Assembly (NCBI GenBank): GCA_019096065.1 | Contig: JAGUCH010000002.1 | Location: 15,264,501-15,328,500 of the forward strand | DNA length: 64,000 bases | Source of the DNA: Paracyclopina nana | Taxonomy: Eukaryota > Arthropoda > Copepoda > Cyclopoida > Cyclopettidae | Reading direction: 5' to 3' | Shown here: piece by piece, positions 1 to 11,100 of the stretch | How positions within the stretch are numbered: position 1 is the stretch's first letter | Layout of the letters: every line of letters starts with the position of its first letter | Made by a program: the position numbers and the translations under genes | Notes under the pieces: generated by a model | Seen by the model: the letters and a program-made list of their open reading frames with translations, nothing else | Database searches by the model: none | Told to the model about the DNA's origin: nothing

Positions 1-478
1 CCAAGTCATGAGGTAAGTGGTTGTGACCATTTCTGTTGCCATAAAGGTAGCTAAATAGGCTGTAAGAGTAGGCACTTGTAGGTAAGCTTTGGGTCAATGT
101 GAGAATCATGGCAGAATTGGCCAAGTCTGTGGCTGCATGAAGCAAAGATGTATAGGCCTTCAAAGTAGCTTCCTTGTTGGTCTGGAGCTTTGCTAAAATC
201 TCGAGTAAGAACTGCAACGATTGCCTCAGACAAGCAGGATTCATTGTATGGATTGATCGTTGAAAGGACTTCTCTTGAGAGTGAATTATTCTGCTGAATA
301 TTGGCTTGCATATCAAGGCTTGCAGAATCTTGGAGACGAGAGTTTTGTCACTTTCAATCAGGTTTTTCCACGAGCTGCTCACTCGCCTCAATTGCATCAA
401 TTCAATGTAGGAGAGATGCTTGAAGATGTCCACAGCAATGAAAGATAGGTTGGGCACAATGACAAAGCTGTGCAGCAT
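1..478 (-). CDS. F-box protein, 3' end outside the window
   Basis: An uninterrupted minus-strand frame runs from an ATG at 478-476 to the window edge (159 codons). Residues about 7-45 look like an F-box: a hydrophobic start (VPNLSFIAVDIFKHL), then IELMQLRRVSSSWKNLIE, matching the family pattern L-P-x-hydrophobic-IF-x-x-L, then ELx-LRxVSxxW. F-box proteins recruit substrates to SCF-type cullin-RING ubiquitin ligases through Skp1. The rest (about 110 residues) is predicted helical and Leu-rich, with no substrate-recognition domain I recognise. No stop is seen, so the protein continues beyond base 1. The frame has no intron here. The start was chosen because it is the ATG just before the F-box; I did not look for further upstream exons. 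Fold assignment is moderate; subfamily is unknown. Confidence 0.62.
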   Translation of the reverse strand, partial: MLHSFVIVPNLSFIAVDIFKHLSYIELMQLRRVSSSWKNLIESDKTLVSKILQALICKPIFSRIIHSQEKSFQRSIHTMNPACLRQSLQFLLEILAKLQTNKEATLKAYTSLLHAATDLANSAMILTLTQSLPTSAYSYSLFSYLYGNRNGHNHLPHDL

Positions 479-729
479 TTTTATATAGCCTTTCAACTAT
501 GCCATAATAATAGGTCGACTGGATATCCAGGCGAACTACATAATAAGCTACCAAGCAACCATTCATAGGGGCTGGCTTTCTTTATTACCAGCACGTGGTT
601 GCCGCCACAGTTCAAATGTGCGTTTCTGACCAAGATCCTGCTGAGCAGCAGGTAGAATATAGTGCAAAAAGGAGGATAATCGTCAAAAAGTTCAAACAGT
701 ACGTGCTTCTCCTCACCAGTCGAGTCATC
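479..729. other. divergent intergenic region, F-box gene / GGCT-like gene
   Basis: About 250 bp between two head-to-head starts (ATG 478 on minus, ATG 730 on plus). It must hold both 5' UTRs and promoter elements. An open frame continues upstream of the GGCT ATG (from 595) but lacks family similarity, so it is probably UTR. No convincing TATA box seen. Confidence 0.4.
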
Positions 730-1659
730 ATGGCCGAATCGCTATGGTCGTTTGGTTATGGCAGTAACATGGATGTCAAGGCCTTGGAGGCCAAAAAGCA
801 CGTCAAAGTACTGGGTAAATCCAACACAAAGTAATCTAATCACTTATGAAGCATGAAAGTCTTCTTTCACATAGAGCATGCACCGGCAATCCTCAAGGAC
901 CATAAGATGTCTTTCAACTTGAAGGCCATCCACCATGTGGAGCCTGCTTTTGCTGGTCTCGAGGAATCTGTCGGGTCAGAAGTGCACGGCGTGGCCTTTT
1001 GCATGACTCGTGACTCCATGGAGGAGCTGGATCGAACCGAGAGGGGCTATGACAAGAAAATGGTCACTTTGCATGCCTACGATGGCAGGGCTTTAAACGG
1101 ATTCGTGTACATGAACAAACCTGGCAACACAAATCCGCAAGACCTCGAGCCTTCCTCAAGGTACTTGGGAGTCCTCATCAAAGGTGCCAAGCAAGCTGGC
1201 CTGAATCCTGACTATATTGACAAGCTGGCCAAACATCCCGTCTACAAGGCCAACGAGGCAACTCTGAAGGCCAGGCAAGCCAGGCCTGACCCAGAGACCC
1301 TCAAAGAAATCACTGTGGAGGAGTTGGCCCAACACCAAGACTGGATTGGTGTCCTTGGGTACATTGTTGAAGCTCAGACCTTTTTTGGGTCCCACAAGTC
1401 CAGAGACATCACCACAAGAGCCTTGATGCAGTTCAATGGAATACCAATGGATGACAATGATGACAAAGGTCGCCCTCCATATCCTCTGATTAAAAACTTG
1501 AGCAAGGATGAGCTGGAGTTCATCACCAATTGGTTGGACCATTATGAGCTGAATGCTGATGATGTGAGGGAAAAGCCAATCATAGGGTACTTGAAGGAGT
1601 TCAAGGAGCAGCAGAAAAGTGGCACTTCTACTTTTGTGTTGCCTCCCATTCCACAATAA
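730..1659 (+). CDS. gamma-glutamylcyclotransferase-like protein with C-terminal extension (2 exons)
   Basis: Exon 1 is 730-814, intron 815-859 (45 bp, gtaaat...gaaag), exon 2 is 860-1659; together 294 aa. Residues 5-14 (LWSFGYGSNM) carry the YGSN substrate-binding loop of the GGCT/ChaC/AIG2 fold. Further on, HAPAILKDHKMSFNLK...VEPAFA and the segment MEELDRTERGY match the family; the Glu in DRTERGY is the likely catalytic acid. The family forms 5-oxoproline from gamma-glutamyl amino acids in the cytosol (glutathione cycle). Vertebrate GGCT is about 188 aa. Here roughly 110 extra C-terminal residues contain a helical region (RDITTRALMQFNGIP...) of unknown role. ATG 730 is preferred over the upstream in-frame ATG at 595 because the latter adds 45 residues with no family similarity. 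The stop codon overlaps an AATAAA. Confidence 0.85.
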
Positions 1660-1660
1660 A
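1655..1660 (+). terminator. poly(A) signal overlapping the GGCT stop codon
   Basis: AATAAA at 1655-1660 contains the TAA stop (1657-1659) of the GGCT-like gene. The converging FANCL stop lies only 23 bp further on, so the 3' UTR can be only a few tens of bases unless transcripts overlap. Confidence 0.6.
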
Positions 1661-1682
1661 GATTCTCTGTGTTTTTTTCTCG

Positions 1683-2576
1683 TCAATGGTCAAAATGACA
1701 GGAAATGTCACACTCACAAAAAGGGCACTTGCCAAAGATCATTTTGTGGCTCTTGGTGGAGCCATGGCTGGTGGCAAGATGCTCATACAAGCACTCCACA
1801 TGAAAAGGCTGGGCACAATGAGGGTTGTCGCAGACTTCGCTGGGTATGGATTCGCCCAGCTTGTATACATAGCAAATGCCACAATCCACGTTGAAGGTAC
1901 TCTCACAGCTGTCCTCTCGAGCTAACGGAGGCGGGAGAGTGATTTCCAGGATCCGTTCAAGGTTGTCCGCAAGATGCAGCTCTGGATCGTAGTTGTGCAC
2001 ATTTGATGCCAACGATGCCAAAATGTGCTTGATTTTGCGGTCAGGCCCAAGTACGAGTATTTCAGGCATTGATTCAGGATCTTCTGGATCAAGAGTGATT
2101 TGGAGGCTCGTTCCTGGTCCTAGTGCGACAATTCGCTGGGGATCCCATAGAGCCAAATCCGGAGGGGGTGGCTCGAGCACACGTGTTCTGAATTCCAGCC
2201 CTTTCAGAGCTTGCCTGATTGGTTTGAATTGCTCAACTTTTATTGCAAATTGCTCAAAGATGTCTTGGATTTGGGCGGATTTCGGCACATCAAGATTGAC
2301 GGCAGCATTGGCAATGACAACAGGCTCCTTGGGAAATCCAGGAGGAATGTCAAGTTTGAGCTTGACCTCCTCATCATTGTCAATCGACAAGATGACATGG
2401 TCTAATCCCGGATCAAGCTCAAGCACGTTTCCCCAGCCGATTTCTGCCAGTTGAGTAATCAAGGATGTTCTCCTAGTGTCTTCCCGCGTGCTGTCATGGA
2501 CATCCTTGGTCAGGTTTTGCTTCAATTCGCCCAATAATAGGGACCAACTGGACTTCTTGACAGTTTCTGCCTCCAT
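1683..2576 (-). CDS. FANCL: E3 ubiquitin-protein ligase FANCL, intronless and short
   Basis: A single 297-aa frame. The C-terminus (about residues 232-290) has the FANCL PHD/RING finger: CGIC at 232-235, then VCDNPHCAQPFHVECLYEHL and FGKCPFCECDI, giving the C4HC3 zinc ligands. Upstream, residues about 10-215 correspond to the central URD (DRWD) domain (WGNVLELDPGLDHVILSIDN, IPPGFPKEPV). FANCL is the catalytic subunit of the Fanconi anaemia core complex and monoubiquitinates FANCD2/FANCI with UBE2T during interstrand-crosslink repair in the nucleus. Human FANCL is about 375 aa; the N-terminal ELF domain is absent here unless it is encoded in an unseen exon. The gene is the last of three closely spaced minus-strand genes, with its ATG 66 bp after the GATD3 stop, and it converges on the GGCT-like gene with 23 bp between stops. 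Confidence 0.92.
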   Translation of the reverse strand: MEAETVKKSSWSLLLGELKQNLTKDVHDSTREDTRRTSLITQLAEIGWGNVLELDPGLDHVILSIDNDEEVKLKLDIPPGFPKEPVVIANAAVNLDVPKSAQIQDIFEQFAIKVEQFKPIRQALKGLEFRTRVLEPPPPDLALWDPQRIVALGPGTSLQITLDPEDPESMPEILVLGPDRKIKHILASLASNVHNYDPELHLADNLERILEITLPPPLAREDSCESTFNVDCGICYVYKLGESIPSEVCDNPHCAQPFHVECLYEHLATSHGSTKSHKMIFGKCPFCECDISCHFDH

Positions 2577-2642
2577 TGTTTATAATCACGTAAAAAAGGG
2601 CTACCAGATTTTAAAAATTGAAAAAAGACGGATCTTTATTAT
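2577..2642 (-). promoter_or_regulatory. intercistronic spacer GATD3 > FANCL
   Basis: Sixty-six bases separate the GATD3 stop from the FANCL ATG. They hold an AATAAA (minus, 2640-2635) three bases after the stop, a T-rich tract and a 'ctggtag' acceptor-like site. This poly(A)-signal, pyrimidine-tract, AG layout is what downstream genes of trans-spliced operons usually show. No transcript evidence is available here. Confidence 0.4.
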
Positions 2643-3509
2643 CTACATCATTTTCAACAACTGCTTGATCATTTCGCTTACTCCATCTTGGATTTCGTGA
2701 AATTTGCCGTTGTACATGTAAGCAGGAGTGGTGACAATCTTTTGCTCCTCATCTATGCACACTTCGTTGACTTCAGCATGCTCAACTTTTGCCCCAAATG
2801 ACTCCGCAGCTCCCAAGGCCCCACCATAAGGCCATTTGCTTTCATCTCCACACTTGCCAAGAGTAATCTAAAGCCAATTTGAAATGATTGCTTGCGCTTT
2901 GCCTACTTTTTTCAGCATATTCACCTTGACTGGGCCAAAAACTTTGGCAGCCAAAACGGGAGCTATGCAGCATAAAGCAATTGGTTTGCCAGCTTTGTTG
3001 AAGTCCTTCAAGACTCGTGCAACGTCCTCATTGACAGTCATGTCTGCCCCCTTGAATCCAAAATCGGACAAGTTCTTGGCAGCTCCAAATCCACCAGGCA
3101 AAACAAGAGCATCAGCTTTGGATGAAGAGAGCTCTGACAATGGAAGCACACCTCCTCTGGCAATTCTCGCTGATTCCTGCAGTACATTCCTTTGCTGCTG
3201 CATTTCTTGGCCTGTCTGATGGTCAACCACGTGAGCTTGATTCATGTCAGGCGCATAAATCACTGGCTCCGCTCCACCTCTGGTCAAAGCTGCCAAACAA
3301 GCTGCGGCTTCGTGGACCTCAGAACCATCATACCTAAATTAAAGATGAAAATGCAAGTCCTTCAAAAGCCTGAAGGTTATTTACACGCCGCATCCAGATA
3401 AGATCACTGCCACTTTTCCATCATTGACACGAGTTGTTGATAGGTTTTTTGCATTGATCAATGGGACCATGTGTGCTGTTGACCTTCTTAAAATTTGCCT
3501 CGCAAGCAT
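2643..3509 (-). CDS. GATD3: ES1/GATD3-type glutamine-amidotransferase-like mitochondrial protein (3 exons)
   Basis: Exons 3509-3385, 3333-2907 and 2867-2643 (introns 51 and 39 bp) join in phase to 258 aa. Diagnostic family stretches are [66 protein letters not shown] and IVTTPAYM near the end. The CCIAPV segment is the nucleophile-elbow position of the class-I glutamine amidotransferase/DJ-1 fold. The N-terminus [14 protein letters not shown] is basic and Ser/Thr-rich, as expected for mitochondrial import. The animal homologue (ES1, GATD3) is mitochondrial and proposed to act as a deglycase; that role is from family knowledge, not from this sequence. The ATG lies only 24 bp after the ECHDC1 stop, preceded by an acceptor-like 'ctctcttgcag', suggesting co-transcription. 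Confidence 0.93.
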
Positions 3510-3533
3510 TTTCTGCAAGAGAGCAATGGAAAA
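3510..3533 (-). promoter_or_regulatory. 24-bp spacer ECHDC1 > GATD3 with splice-acceptor-like sequence
   Basis: Read on the minus strand the spacer is a pyrimidine tract ending in TTGCAG, three bases before the GATD3 ATG. No poly(A) signal fits in the gap. A trans-splice acceptor would explain it; an upstream cis-spliced 5' UTR is the alternative. Confidence 0.4.
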
Positions 3534-4397
3534 TTAGTGCTTCAAGTTCTTTTTGAGTGCTGCCTTGTTTGCAGGTCCAGTCCATAGAGGAGCAAACAAT
3601 TTTCTTTCGTTCTCAAAGCTTTTTTCATCTTCAAATGACACAGCCTGTTTCATTGCGCTTATCACTAGAGCATCATGTTGTACTAAAGTTTCTAACCAAT
3701 TTTTGGTTTGTTCAAGAGGATCGCCTTCATGGATGGTGAAATCACAAAGTCCGAGGGACGAAGCAGTCTCAGCATTTATTGTTCGACACGACAGAAGAAT
3801 TTCCAGAGCCTTCGAAGGGCCAACTAGGTTCTTGAGTCGTGTTGCTCCACTCCATCCAGGAATGAGGCCCATCCTCGCTTGCACAAAGTTTAGCTTGCCT
3901 TTCGAGCTGACGAAAGCCCTCAAATCAGTGCTCAGAGTCAGTTCTGCTCCACCTCCCAAAGCTCTTCCATTAACGAGAGCTACTGACACGAAAGGGAGAG
4001 CATTCATCATTCGAAGACTTTCGTGCATTAAACACGACATCTCCCAGCCTTTTTGAGGATTGTTTAGGAAAACTTGAACGGTGCTCAGGTCGCCACCAGC
4101 ACAGAAAAAGTCACCTCGACCGGTTAGAATGAGTCCTTTGATGTCATTTCTTGTTCCAAGATGTTTGATAAGATCATAAAATTCCGACATCATTTTGCCG
4201 CTGATTGCATTTTTCCTGTGCGGATGATTTAGCGTGATGACTCCAATATTTCTGTCAGCTTCAAAGTCGATGCAGCCATCGCCGTAAGCTCTAAACTCTG
4301 TTTTCACTTTTTCAATATTCACTGGTGAAAACGGTAGGTTTTGTTGTGAAAGCAGCCTCCTTTGGGGATAGCCAATCAACTGTTTAAGGGACTTCAT
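3534..4397 (-). CDS. ECHDC1: ethylmalonyl-CoA decarboxylase / enoyl-CoA hydratase family protein, intronless
   Basis: A 287-aa single-exon crotonase-fold protein. After a basic, possibly mitochondrial N-terminus (MKSLKQLIGYPQRRLL) comes IGVITLNHPHRKNAISGKMM, then the two oxyanion-hole peptides GLILTGRGDFFCAGGDLS (about 95-112) and VNGRALGGGAELTLSTDLR (about 140-160), then KLNFVQARMGLIPGWSGATRL. The GWxGxxRL motif and overall order match ECHDC1, which removes aberrant ethylmalonyl-CoA and methylmalonyl-CoA (metabolite proofreading). Length is close to the human enzyme (about 300 aa). It is the first gene of the closely spaced minus-strand trio with GATD3 and FANCL and is divergent from Homer. 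A generic enoyl-CoA hydratase is the alternative. Confidence 0.88.
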   Translation of the reverse strand: MKSLKQLIGYPQRRLLSQQNLPFSPVNIEKVKTEFRAYGDGCIDFEADRNIGVITLNHPHRKNAISGKMMSEFYDLIKHLGTRNDIKGLILTGRGDFFCAGGDLSTVQVFLNNPQKGWEMSCLMHESLRMMNALPFVSVALVNGRALGGGAELTLSTDLRAFVSSKGKLNFVQARMGLIPGWSGATRLKNLVGPSKALEILLSCRTINAETASSLGLCDFTIHEGDPLEQTKNWLETLVQHDALVISAMKQAVSFEDEKSFENERKLFAPLWTGPANKAALKKNLKH

Positions 4398-5199
4398 GCT
4401 TGAGATGATTCAACTAAAATTGCTTCGGCCTAATGGAAATAAAGTGACATGCTTCACAACTTCAAATAACTAGTTTTTTTCAAAAGAATCAATTTCATGA
4501 ATTGACATCATTACAAATGTCTGTTTGCAGAATCAAAACAACCGAAGTGAAATGTCGTAAACATTGATTTTTACCATCCGACTATTTGATGCAATAAATA
4601 AATATTTGGAATTGAATACTGTTACTAATGAAATCAATAGTTTTAATTGTTTAAGAAAGCTAAGTCATCATTAAAAGTTGTCATGGAGTTTACATTTCAC
4701 TCGAAAGAACAACTCCATTTGACGAAAATTACAATAAGAGCACAAGTGAAGTTGCAGTGCTTTTCGCAGTATTTGTTTATCAGTGTCTGCCAATTTTTCG
4801 TGTCAAATGAAGTGGCGTCGCTCGAAAAGTGAGTTCGCTTAGTACAATCATCTTGAAACCCATTGCTCAAGTTTTCTTGCGGTTAGCCTCCTTGGGTGGG
4901 GAACGTCAGAGTTTTTCTCTCGAGTTTGTAGAGCCTTTCGGGCGAGCCCGAGCCCGCTTTCCGGCCGCCTACCGCCATTTCTGCCTTGCTTTTCTCCAGT
5001 AATTATTCTGACACTACAACCAACTGCTTGAACTTTCAGCAGCAGTTGTGCCGAGTTTTCATCACCGAAAGGGACTCGAGGAGCTATCAAACGTCAATTT
5101 AGTGCAAATTGAAGCGAAAGAGAAGCAAGGGACTTAACGTGAACCGTCTCTTGCCAAACCGGCGAGTTGCCAATGACCCTGACAAGCTATAGTGACAAT
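4398..5199. promoter_or_regulatory. divergent promoter region ECHDC1 / Homer
   Basis: About 800 bp between the ECHDC1 ATG (minus) and the Homer exon-1 ATG (plus). The proximal 4400-4800 is AT-rich; 4860-5190 is more GC-rich and contains the presumed Homer 5' UTR. I see no clear TATA box. A minus-strand open frame here (5090-4848) has no recognisable content and is taken as a shadow. Confidence 0.4.
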
Positions 5200-8100
5200 A
5201 TGGGGTAAGTTGATACATGCATGTGACATTTTGCAGGACCATTTTTTCTCCTGGCCTCGTCTGAGCTGGGGAGATTAGTGTCGTTTTTGCTTTAGCAGCG
5301 GTCGGTCATCGCGTTGTCGTGGGATTTCTTTCGTGTTTTACTTTTATGGGCGTGGAGATTTATTTTGCTAAGACGGCTAATAAAATTGGCCAGTACCTTT
5401 TTTTCCTATACGCACTCTGTGCATGTGGTGGCCGAGTTTTGCATTTGCGAGCTTAAAATCGACTTTCTACAAATGCTCGGATTACGAGCCATTATTAAAG
5501 CCATTTCGCTCTCTGCTGATCCTGCCGTTAGTTAGCTCAGAACAGTCATTAAAACACAGTCTTATTTTAGCTTTCTCGGTCTCCTTCTTCTGTCATAAAA
5601 AAAGCTGGCAGAAAAGCGTGTCATGGCAGCTACGACTCTATGTATATAAGGCTGAGCATACCTTTGACACTGCAGGCCACGAGAAATATTGCCTTTTTGA
5701 CAACGTTGATGAATAACTCTAGCTATTGACGACCTCAATAGGAATTTACTCCTCTTCATGCACAGAGTTGTAGTAGAGCATTCGTTGTTTCGCGGGGCTG
5801 CATGATGAAGAAGTTGCAATCATTATTCTCACGTGGGTGAGGAGCTGTCCATCAAAAAAATCTTATTGCCCTGTCAAGCTCGATGATATTGTTACCCTAG
5901 CTTGCCTCCTGCCAACATTAGGCTTGTATGCTTAGACAGCTTTCCGCTGGCTGCTACCTTAGTAATTGGAATTCTATATAAAGTTTTCGCAGGGAAAACT
6001 TTCTGCTGGGGCGGCATTTTAAAGCCTCCTCGCGAGCTGCTGGCTGTCGCAGCCTCTCAATTTGGTATGTGGATGTGTTTGAATAGCACCAAAACAATTT
6101 CCCTGCGCAACTTGAGAGAGAGAGAGAGCAGCACATCCGTAATCTCATTATTCAATTTCCATTCGAAACGACTTTCCTTTCGCTCATAAATTCTAAAGTA
6201 ATTGGACGTAATGAGGCTGCAGGGAGATGCTCTTTTTCTGCTCAACAAGAGAAGTTGTGGTGGCATATATTAGAACACATGTGCTTCTATCGCCTCCTCA
6301 ACTTTGTGTGCATACAGCTCTCCTTTCTTAGCTGTAACGAGAGCTGTGGGTCCTTAATCCTCTTGGCCTTCTCAACTTGGCCATACTCCAATCCTTCGTG
6401 CATCCTCTGGAGAGTGTGACCAGAATGGAGCCACTGCTCCTCAACAAAACGAAAAAGTGAGACCTGATTTTGTCCGTAAATAGAAGTGCCACCACCTTTT
6501 TTTGCTTGCCTTTGATGTAGTGGCAAAGTTTTGTCCCCTTGCCAGCTGTTGTAGCCCAATTCTTGGTGATAGTGTGGCATCCTCGTGAATACGTAAAGAG
6601 ATGTGAGTATTGCTGCAGCTGAAGTAAGGCCCAGTGCGTGTTAGCAATTATAGACGAGTGGCTGTTTGTCAGATTGATGCCATCATATGAAAGATTCATC
6701 CGTTCTGGCGCCAAAGCCAACATTTTCCAACATTATTATTGGTGAAAGCCAACAATTTGCCTTCCTTTTGTAGGTGCCAAAGGTTTCATTGTCATTCAGC
6801 CCTTCTCCTCCCAATTGTGTGATCAGGAAAGGCATGGATAGATATGTGCTGCTAGTTTCTGAATAAATTATCTCGCTTCTTCCCTTTCCTCTGCTGAAAA
6901 TGCATTTGGGGTTTGTACAACAATAACGCCATGGCATTCAATATTGATTTCCCCCAAAAGAAGGGCATTTCCTCGATAGCCTGTATAGTTACGGTGCAAG
7001 CACTATTATTTCAGTCTCTGAAGATGGAAATTGCTACGGAAAATGAGGCATCGAGTTGGTCAACTTGTCAAAAGCAGCATATGTGTATGAGTGGCAGATG
7101 CAGTCAAACGTGTAACTTTTTGAAGCTAATTATTTGGAAGAAAGCAGCGAAAAAAGTGTAGCAGTATACCTAACAGGATTTGCATGAATTTTAACTGTGG
7201 AGCTTCCTTCCCAGTTTATCTATATAGAAGCCTTTTCCGCACTTTTCGCAATGAGCAGAGCAAAAAGATTATGCCATGAAGAAAATGATACTACGAGTCT
7301 CCTTCTTCTGGCGATAAAAGCCATTTTCTTTTGCCATAACCATCTGCTTCACTTCCCAGGAGCAATGGAAAGAGCCCTTTTTCTGTCATTGCAGTAAATA
7401 ATATTTTTCCTTCCTGGACGTTCTCTTCTTCTTCATGCAATCCAAGCCAAGGTTACTATCCGAAATTTCCCTCCAAAGCCATTATTATCTGTTTTTTTAA
7501 AAGAGCTCCTGCCATGATGAAAACAAATGGTCAGTTGCTTCCAAACAATAAATGGAAAAGGACATTTATTTCCACTTATTTCGGTGGGAGAAATAAATGT
7601 CCTTTTCTCAGTCCCTTTTGTTCTTTTGAGAACAATGCCACACATATAGCATAGCACTAAAGCAGGCTTAATTCCTCTCTCGCTTGTATTTCCCTTTTTT
7701 CCACCTTTGCAGCTCTGTGGGGAAAAGCCACGTTACATTCTGCATAATGGGGCAAAAGTTCAAATTGACAACAATGTTTTACATGCTCTCTGAGAGCTTC
7801 TTTGTGGAGGGGATCTTTTACACATATGTGTGTCCTGCAATGAACTTCATGGATTTTTGTGAAACATAAATTACCAGGAAAGTTGCTTGGGACTTGAAAA
7901 AATAGAGCAGCAGCATATGCTAAATTTGGTTGGTGGGACTTGCTGCTGCATTGGACTTTTTGCCCGGACTTTTTCGTGGTGTGTGCAAACTCTACACTTT
8001 GGATAATGAAACTCGGTGTGTACCAGAAAAAGAAGCAAAAAAGGGGATGTCATTGAAGCGCGTCAACTGCTTTCTAGCCAGCAGCTCTTAAGATAAATTG

Positions 8101-11100
8101 TTCCATCAGTGATTTGTCACTTTGTAACGACCTGAAATAAAGGTCAAGCGTTGCTCTTATGCGTTCACTTAAATGGAAGAAGTAGAGAACTGCTCTAGGA
8201 AGAAGTAGTAGCGTTTTTGTTGGTCAACATTCAAGTTCTCCCTTGGGACTTGGGGAAATAAACGTGCATTTTTCTGTCCACTTTGAAACTGGAGACTGCA
8301 GGAATTCGTCTCAGCATTTGAAGCCTCGTAACTTCTCCCTTCTTTTCGCGCCTCGAAATTTGTTATCTTATTTATAGGTCGTCCCCAAGGACCCCGCCCA
8401 TTTTAGAGACGACGACAAATTGATTTCGGCGCGGGTGACACCGTCGTTTTGTTCATTTTTTTTGCACCTTTTTTGGCCAAAAAGGTGGCATCACTTATCT
8501 TGTTTCGTCATCTGGAATTTCCATTGTCAAGCAAGTCGAATGCTCCATTTCATGCATTTTTGGCATTTTCTTGTTTACACACACTCAGCTTGTAGTAGTT
8601 TTTTCCCCCGCTAATGTCACGATGAAAAGGTCTCATTTGTTGGAATTTTATGCAGTGTGACAGGAGCAATGAATTTGTTTTGCTTGGACATTTCCTTCAC
8701 GCGCGTGGACAGTTTGTCTTGTTGGCAATTTTGCCCCCGTTTTGCCATGGACGACGATCGTGCAAAAGAGCTGCTTCTTCCACTAGGAAAAGATGCATTC
8801 CAAGCATATTCAGATGAGCAGGCCCCCACCCAGAAAAAAGTAGGTCTCTGCTGCTGCTGCTGGAAAGTCTCATATCTCACTCCATCCTTGTTACTTAGCA
8901 GCTCGTGTGAAATAATGCTGCGACAAGACTTTTCCTGGCATGAAGAAGCTATGTCATGTTCCTTGCTCAATTGGACCGGCATAATTTGATCGCGAAAATC
9001 AGCAGAGCTTCTTATTATTATTCTTGAAAAATCCCCAAGAGACTTTTAAAGTGTTGCGCTGCTAATGTCATGCAGTCGCGAAGCTTTCTCCTTTGTAGGT
9101 AAACAGCTTTGTTTGTCTTGAACCAAATACTGCTATCTATCCCCTCTAAGTTAATGAAAACCAGCCAGTATTTCGCCTTGAGCTCCAATTTGCCTCGTCG
9201 CCGCGTCCAATAGTACAACTGTAAATGTTTGTTTGACATACCCGCCCATTCATTTGAGCCATAAATCCTGCTCCTCCTTGGCGACTGATTAACCGGCCGT
9301 TATTAAGGCTTCCACATTGAATCCACACACAGACACACACATATGCCTTGTTCATGTATTAAGAATGGCTAAGGTATGGAAGAAATTGAGGAAAATTGAA
9401 TCCGCTGCTGACGAGTTCAGCTTGGGACCGATCAGAGTTTTCAAGGGCAATTTCAGCTATTTTGTTTCATTCTTTTCAGCATTTGTTTCATGAAAAACTA
9501 CCTTTCTTCACGTTTCTTTGGTAAAAGATGAAACCTACTTTTTGATTTTGCTGAAATTGCCACAAAGATGGCACATAAGTTGCCAAAATTATATTTGTTT
9601 ACCTTTCAAGTTGGCTTAAAGTCGATTTGTTTTTTTTTGTATCAGACTATCAGCTGACGCTTTTAAAAGTTGTTATTCTAGTATTTCCAAAGGAGTTCTG
9701 GGTGTACATGAACAGGACATTAGTTCAACGTGTGCAAGCTCACCGCGCTAGCTACAAAAATGAAACTCGCGCACCACGGCGCGAGCTTATGCTGCTCAGG
9801 TCAGTTGTTGTCGAAAGTGAAAGCTTTGACAAGCTAGTCGTTGTATCGTTGTGCTGCATAGATAGTAATAGGTAAAGTGCTATAAATGTTGTCATCAACG
9901 CCTGTAGCAGTCGTCCATTATGGACTGTATTTGCGGATACAAGTTTGACGAGGATGGCAACCATCGGCGCGACGCGAAAAAAGATGGATATCACCATCCA
10001 AATAATCAGCAGCGAAGACAGCAAAGGGCGGAGCAGCCTCAATATCATAGGCATAATAAGAAAAACCCCTTTCGGCATTTATTGAGGTATGCTATTACAT
10101 AAAAGCGTTTCTCCCTTTTTTGCAGTATAAATAGCGTATTTTGTTGCAGTGAGGGCATAAATCACTGCTCGATCTTGCTAATGGGTGCGAAGATAAGATT
10201 AACCCCGCTAGTTGCAGTTTTAGCGGTGCCTGGCCCCAAATTGAAATATTTCAAATTTGTCACTAGCAACATTATGCGTGACCAGATACAAGCATTTCCC
10301 TGACCGCTCTCCTCACTTCGCACACTTCTAAAAGTCGCAATTTTGGCGTGTTTTGCTTGAGCTTCTCTAGTTGTTGTCTTTTCATCCCAAGCTTGAAAAA
10401 GATCATAGTTCAAATAATACCTCATAATATAACTTCATAATGTTTAAGAGTGAAAGCAATGCTTTTGCGGTGCTTACTACGACTTTATGAAGTTTGCAAT
10501 TCTTTTCGGCTCATTTGAAAGTTTGCGAGAGCAGCCGGCCCCAGCAAAAGTTGATAGTCTTGTTCAAGCTGTTTTTATAGCCAACTTCCTGCATATTCGT
10601 CCATCATCATTCAAAGCGGCTCGCCACTCTATTGCAATAATGTTTTCCTAACGCTGTTGCGCCACAGAAAAAAATGAGATACATGAGCGAAATTGACAGG
10701 TCTTCAGCTCATTGTCAAAGCGAATCTCGGGGAACACATGACATCGCAGACTAAGAAGAGGGTCATGGCAACTCTAGCAAAACAACAGCTTCTACTCAAA
10801 TAGTGTAAACATCAACTAATTGCCCATTGCTTTCACATTGCACGTCTCATTTGTCCTTCGCGTTCGCAGCTGTTGCTGCCTGTTGTTGTGGTCAAAATAA
10901 TGAACAATCTAATCAAGTCCAAGGTCTCCTCCTCTTCCCGTTCCACCTGAGTGTATCCGGCTTTTCTTTTGAATATGTACGCCGTGTTTTCGTCTTCACG
11001 GCGCAAGGCCTCGCGCGCGCGCGCCCTCAAGTTATGTCATCATAGGCCTTGTGTGTCCCGCGCAAGTTGTCCCTTGGTGGGGCAGAAATCAGTGGCTGAA

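Noticed and set aside
1156..1686. Long minus-strand open frame opposite the GGCT-like gene
   Set aside because: Shadow of the plus-strand coding sequence; no domain content.
1993..2454. Long plus-strand frame opposite FANCL
   Set aside because: Antisense shadow; the Ser/Gly-rich translation has no family similarity.
3553..4056. Plus-strand frame opposite ECHDC1
   Set aside because: Antisense shadow of a clearly conserved enzyme.
6328..6723. Minus-strand frame in Homer intron 1
   Set aside because: No recognisable domain, no supporting splice structure, irregular composition.
8617..8989. Opposed open frames on both strands in Homer intron 1
   Set aside because: Both lack conserved motifs; overlap of two frames argues for chance.
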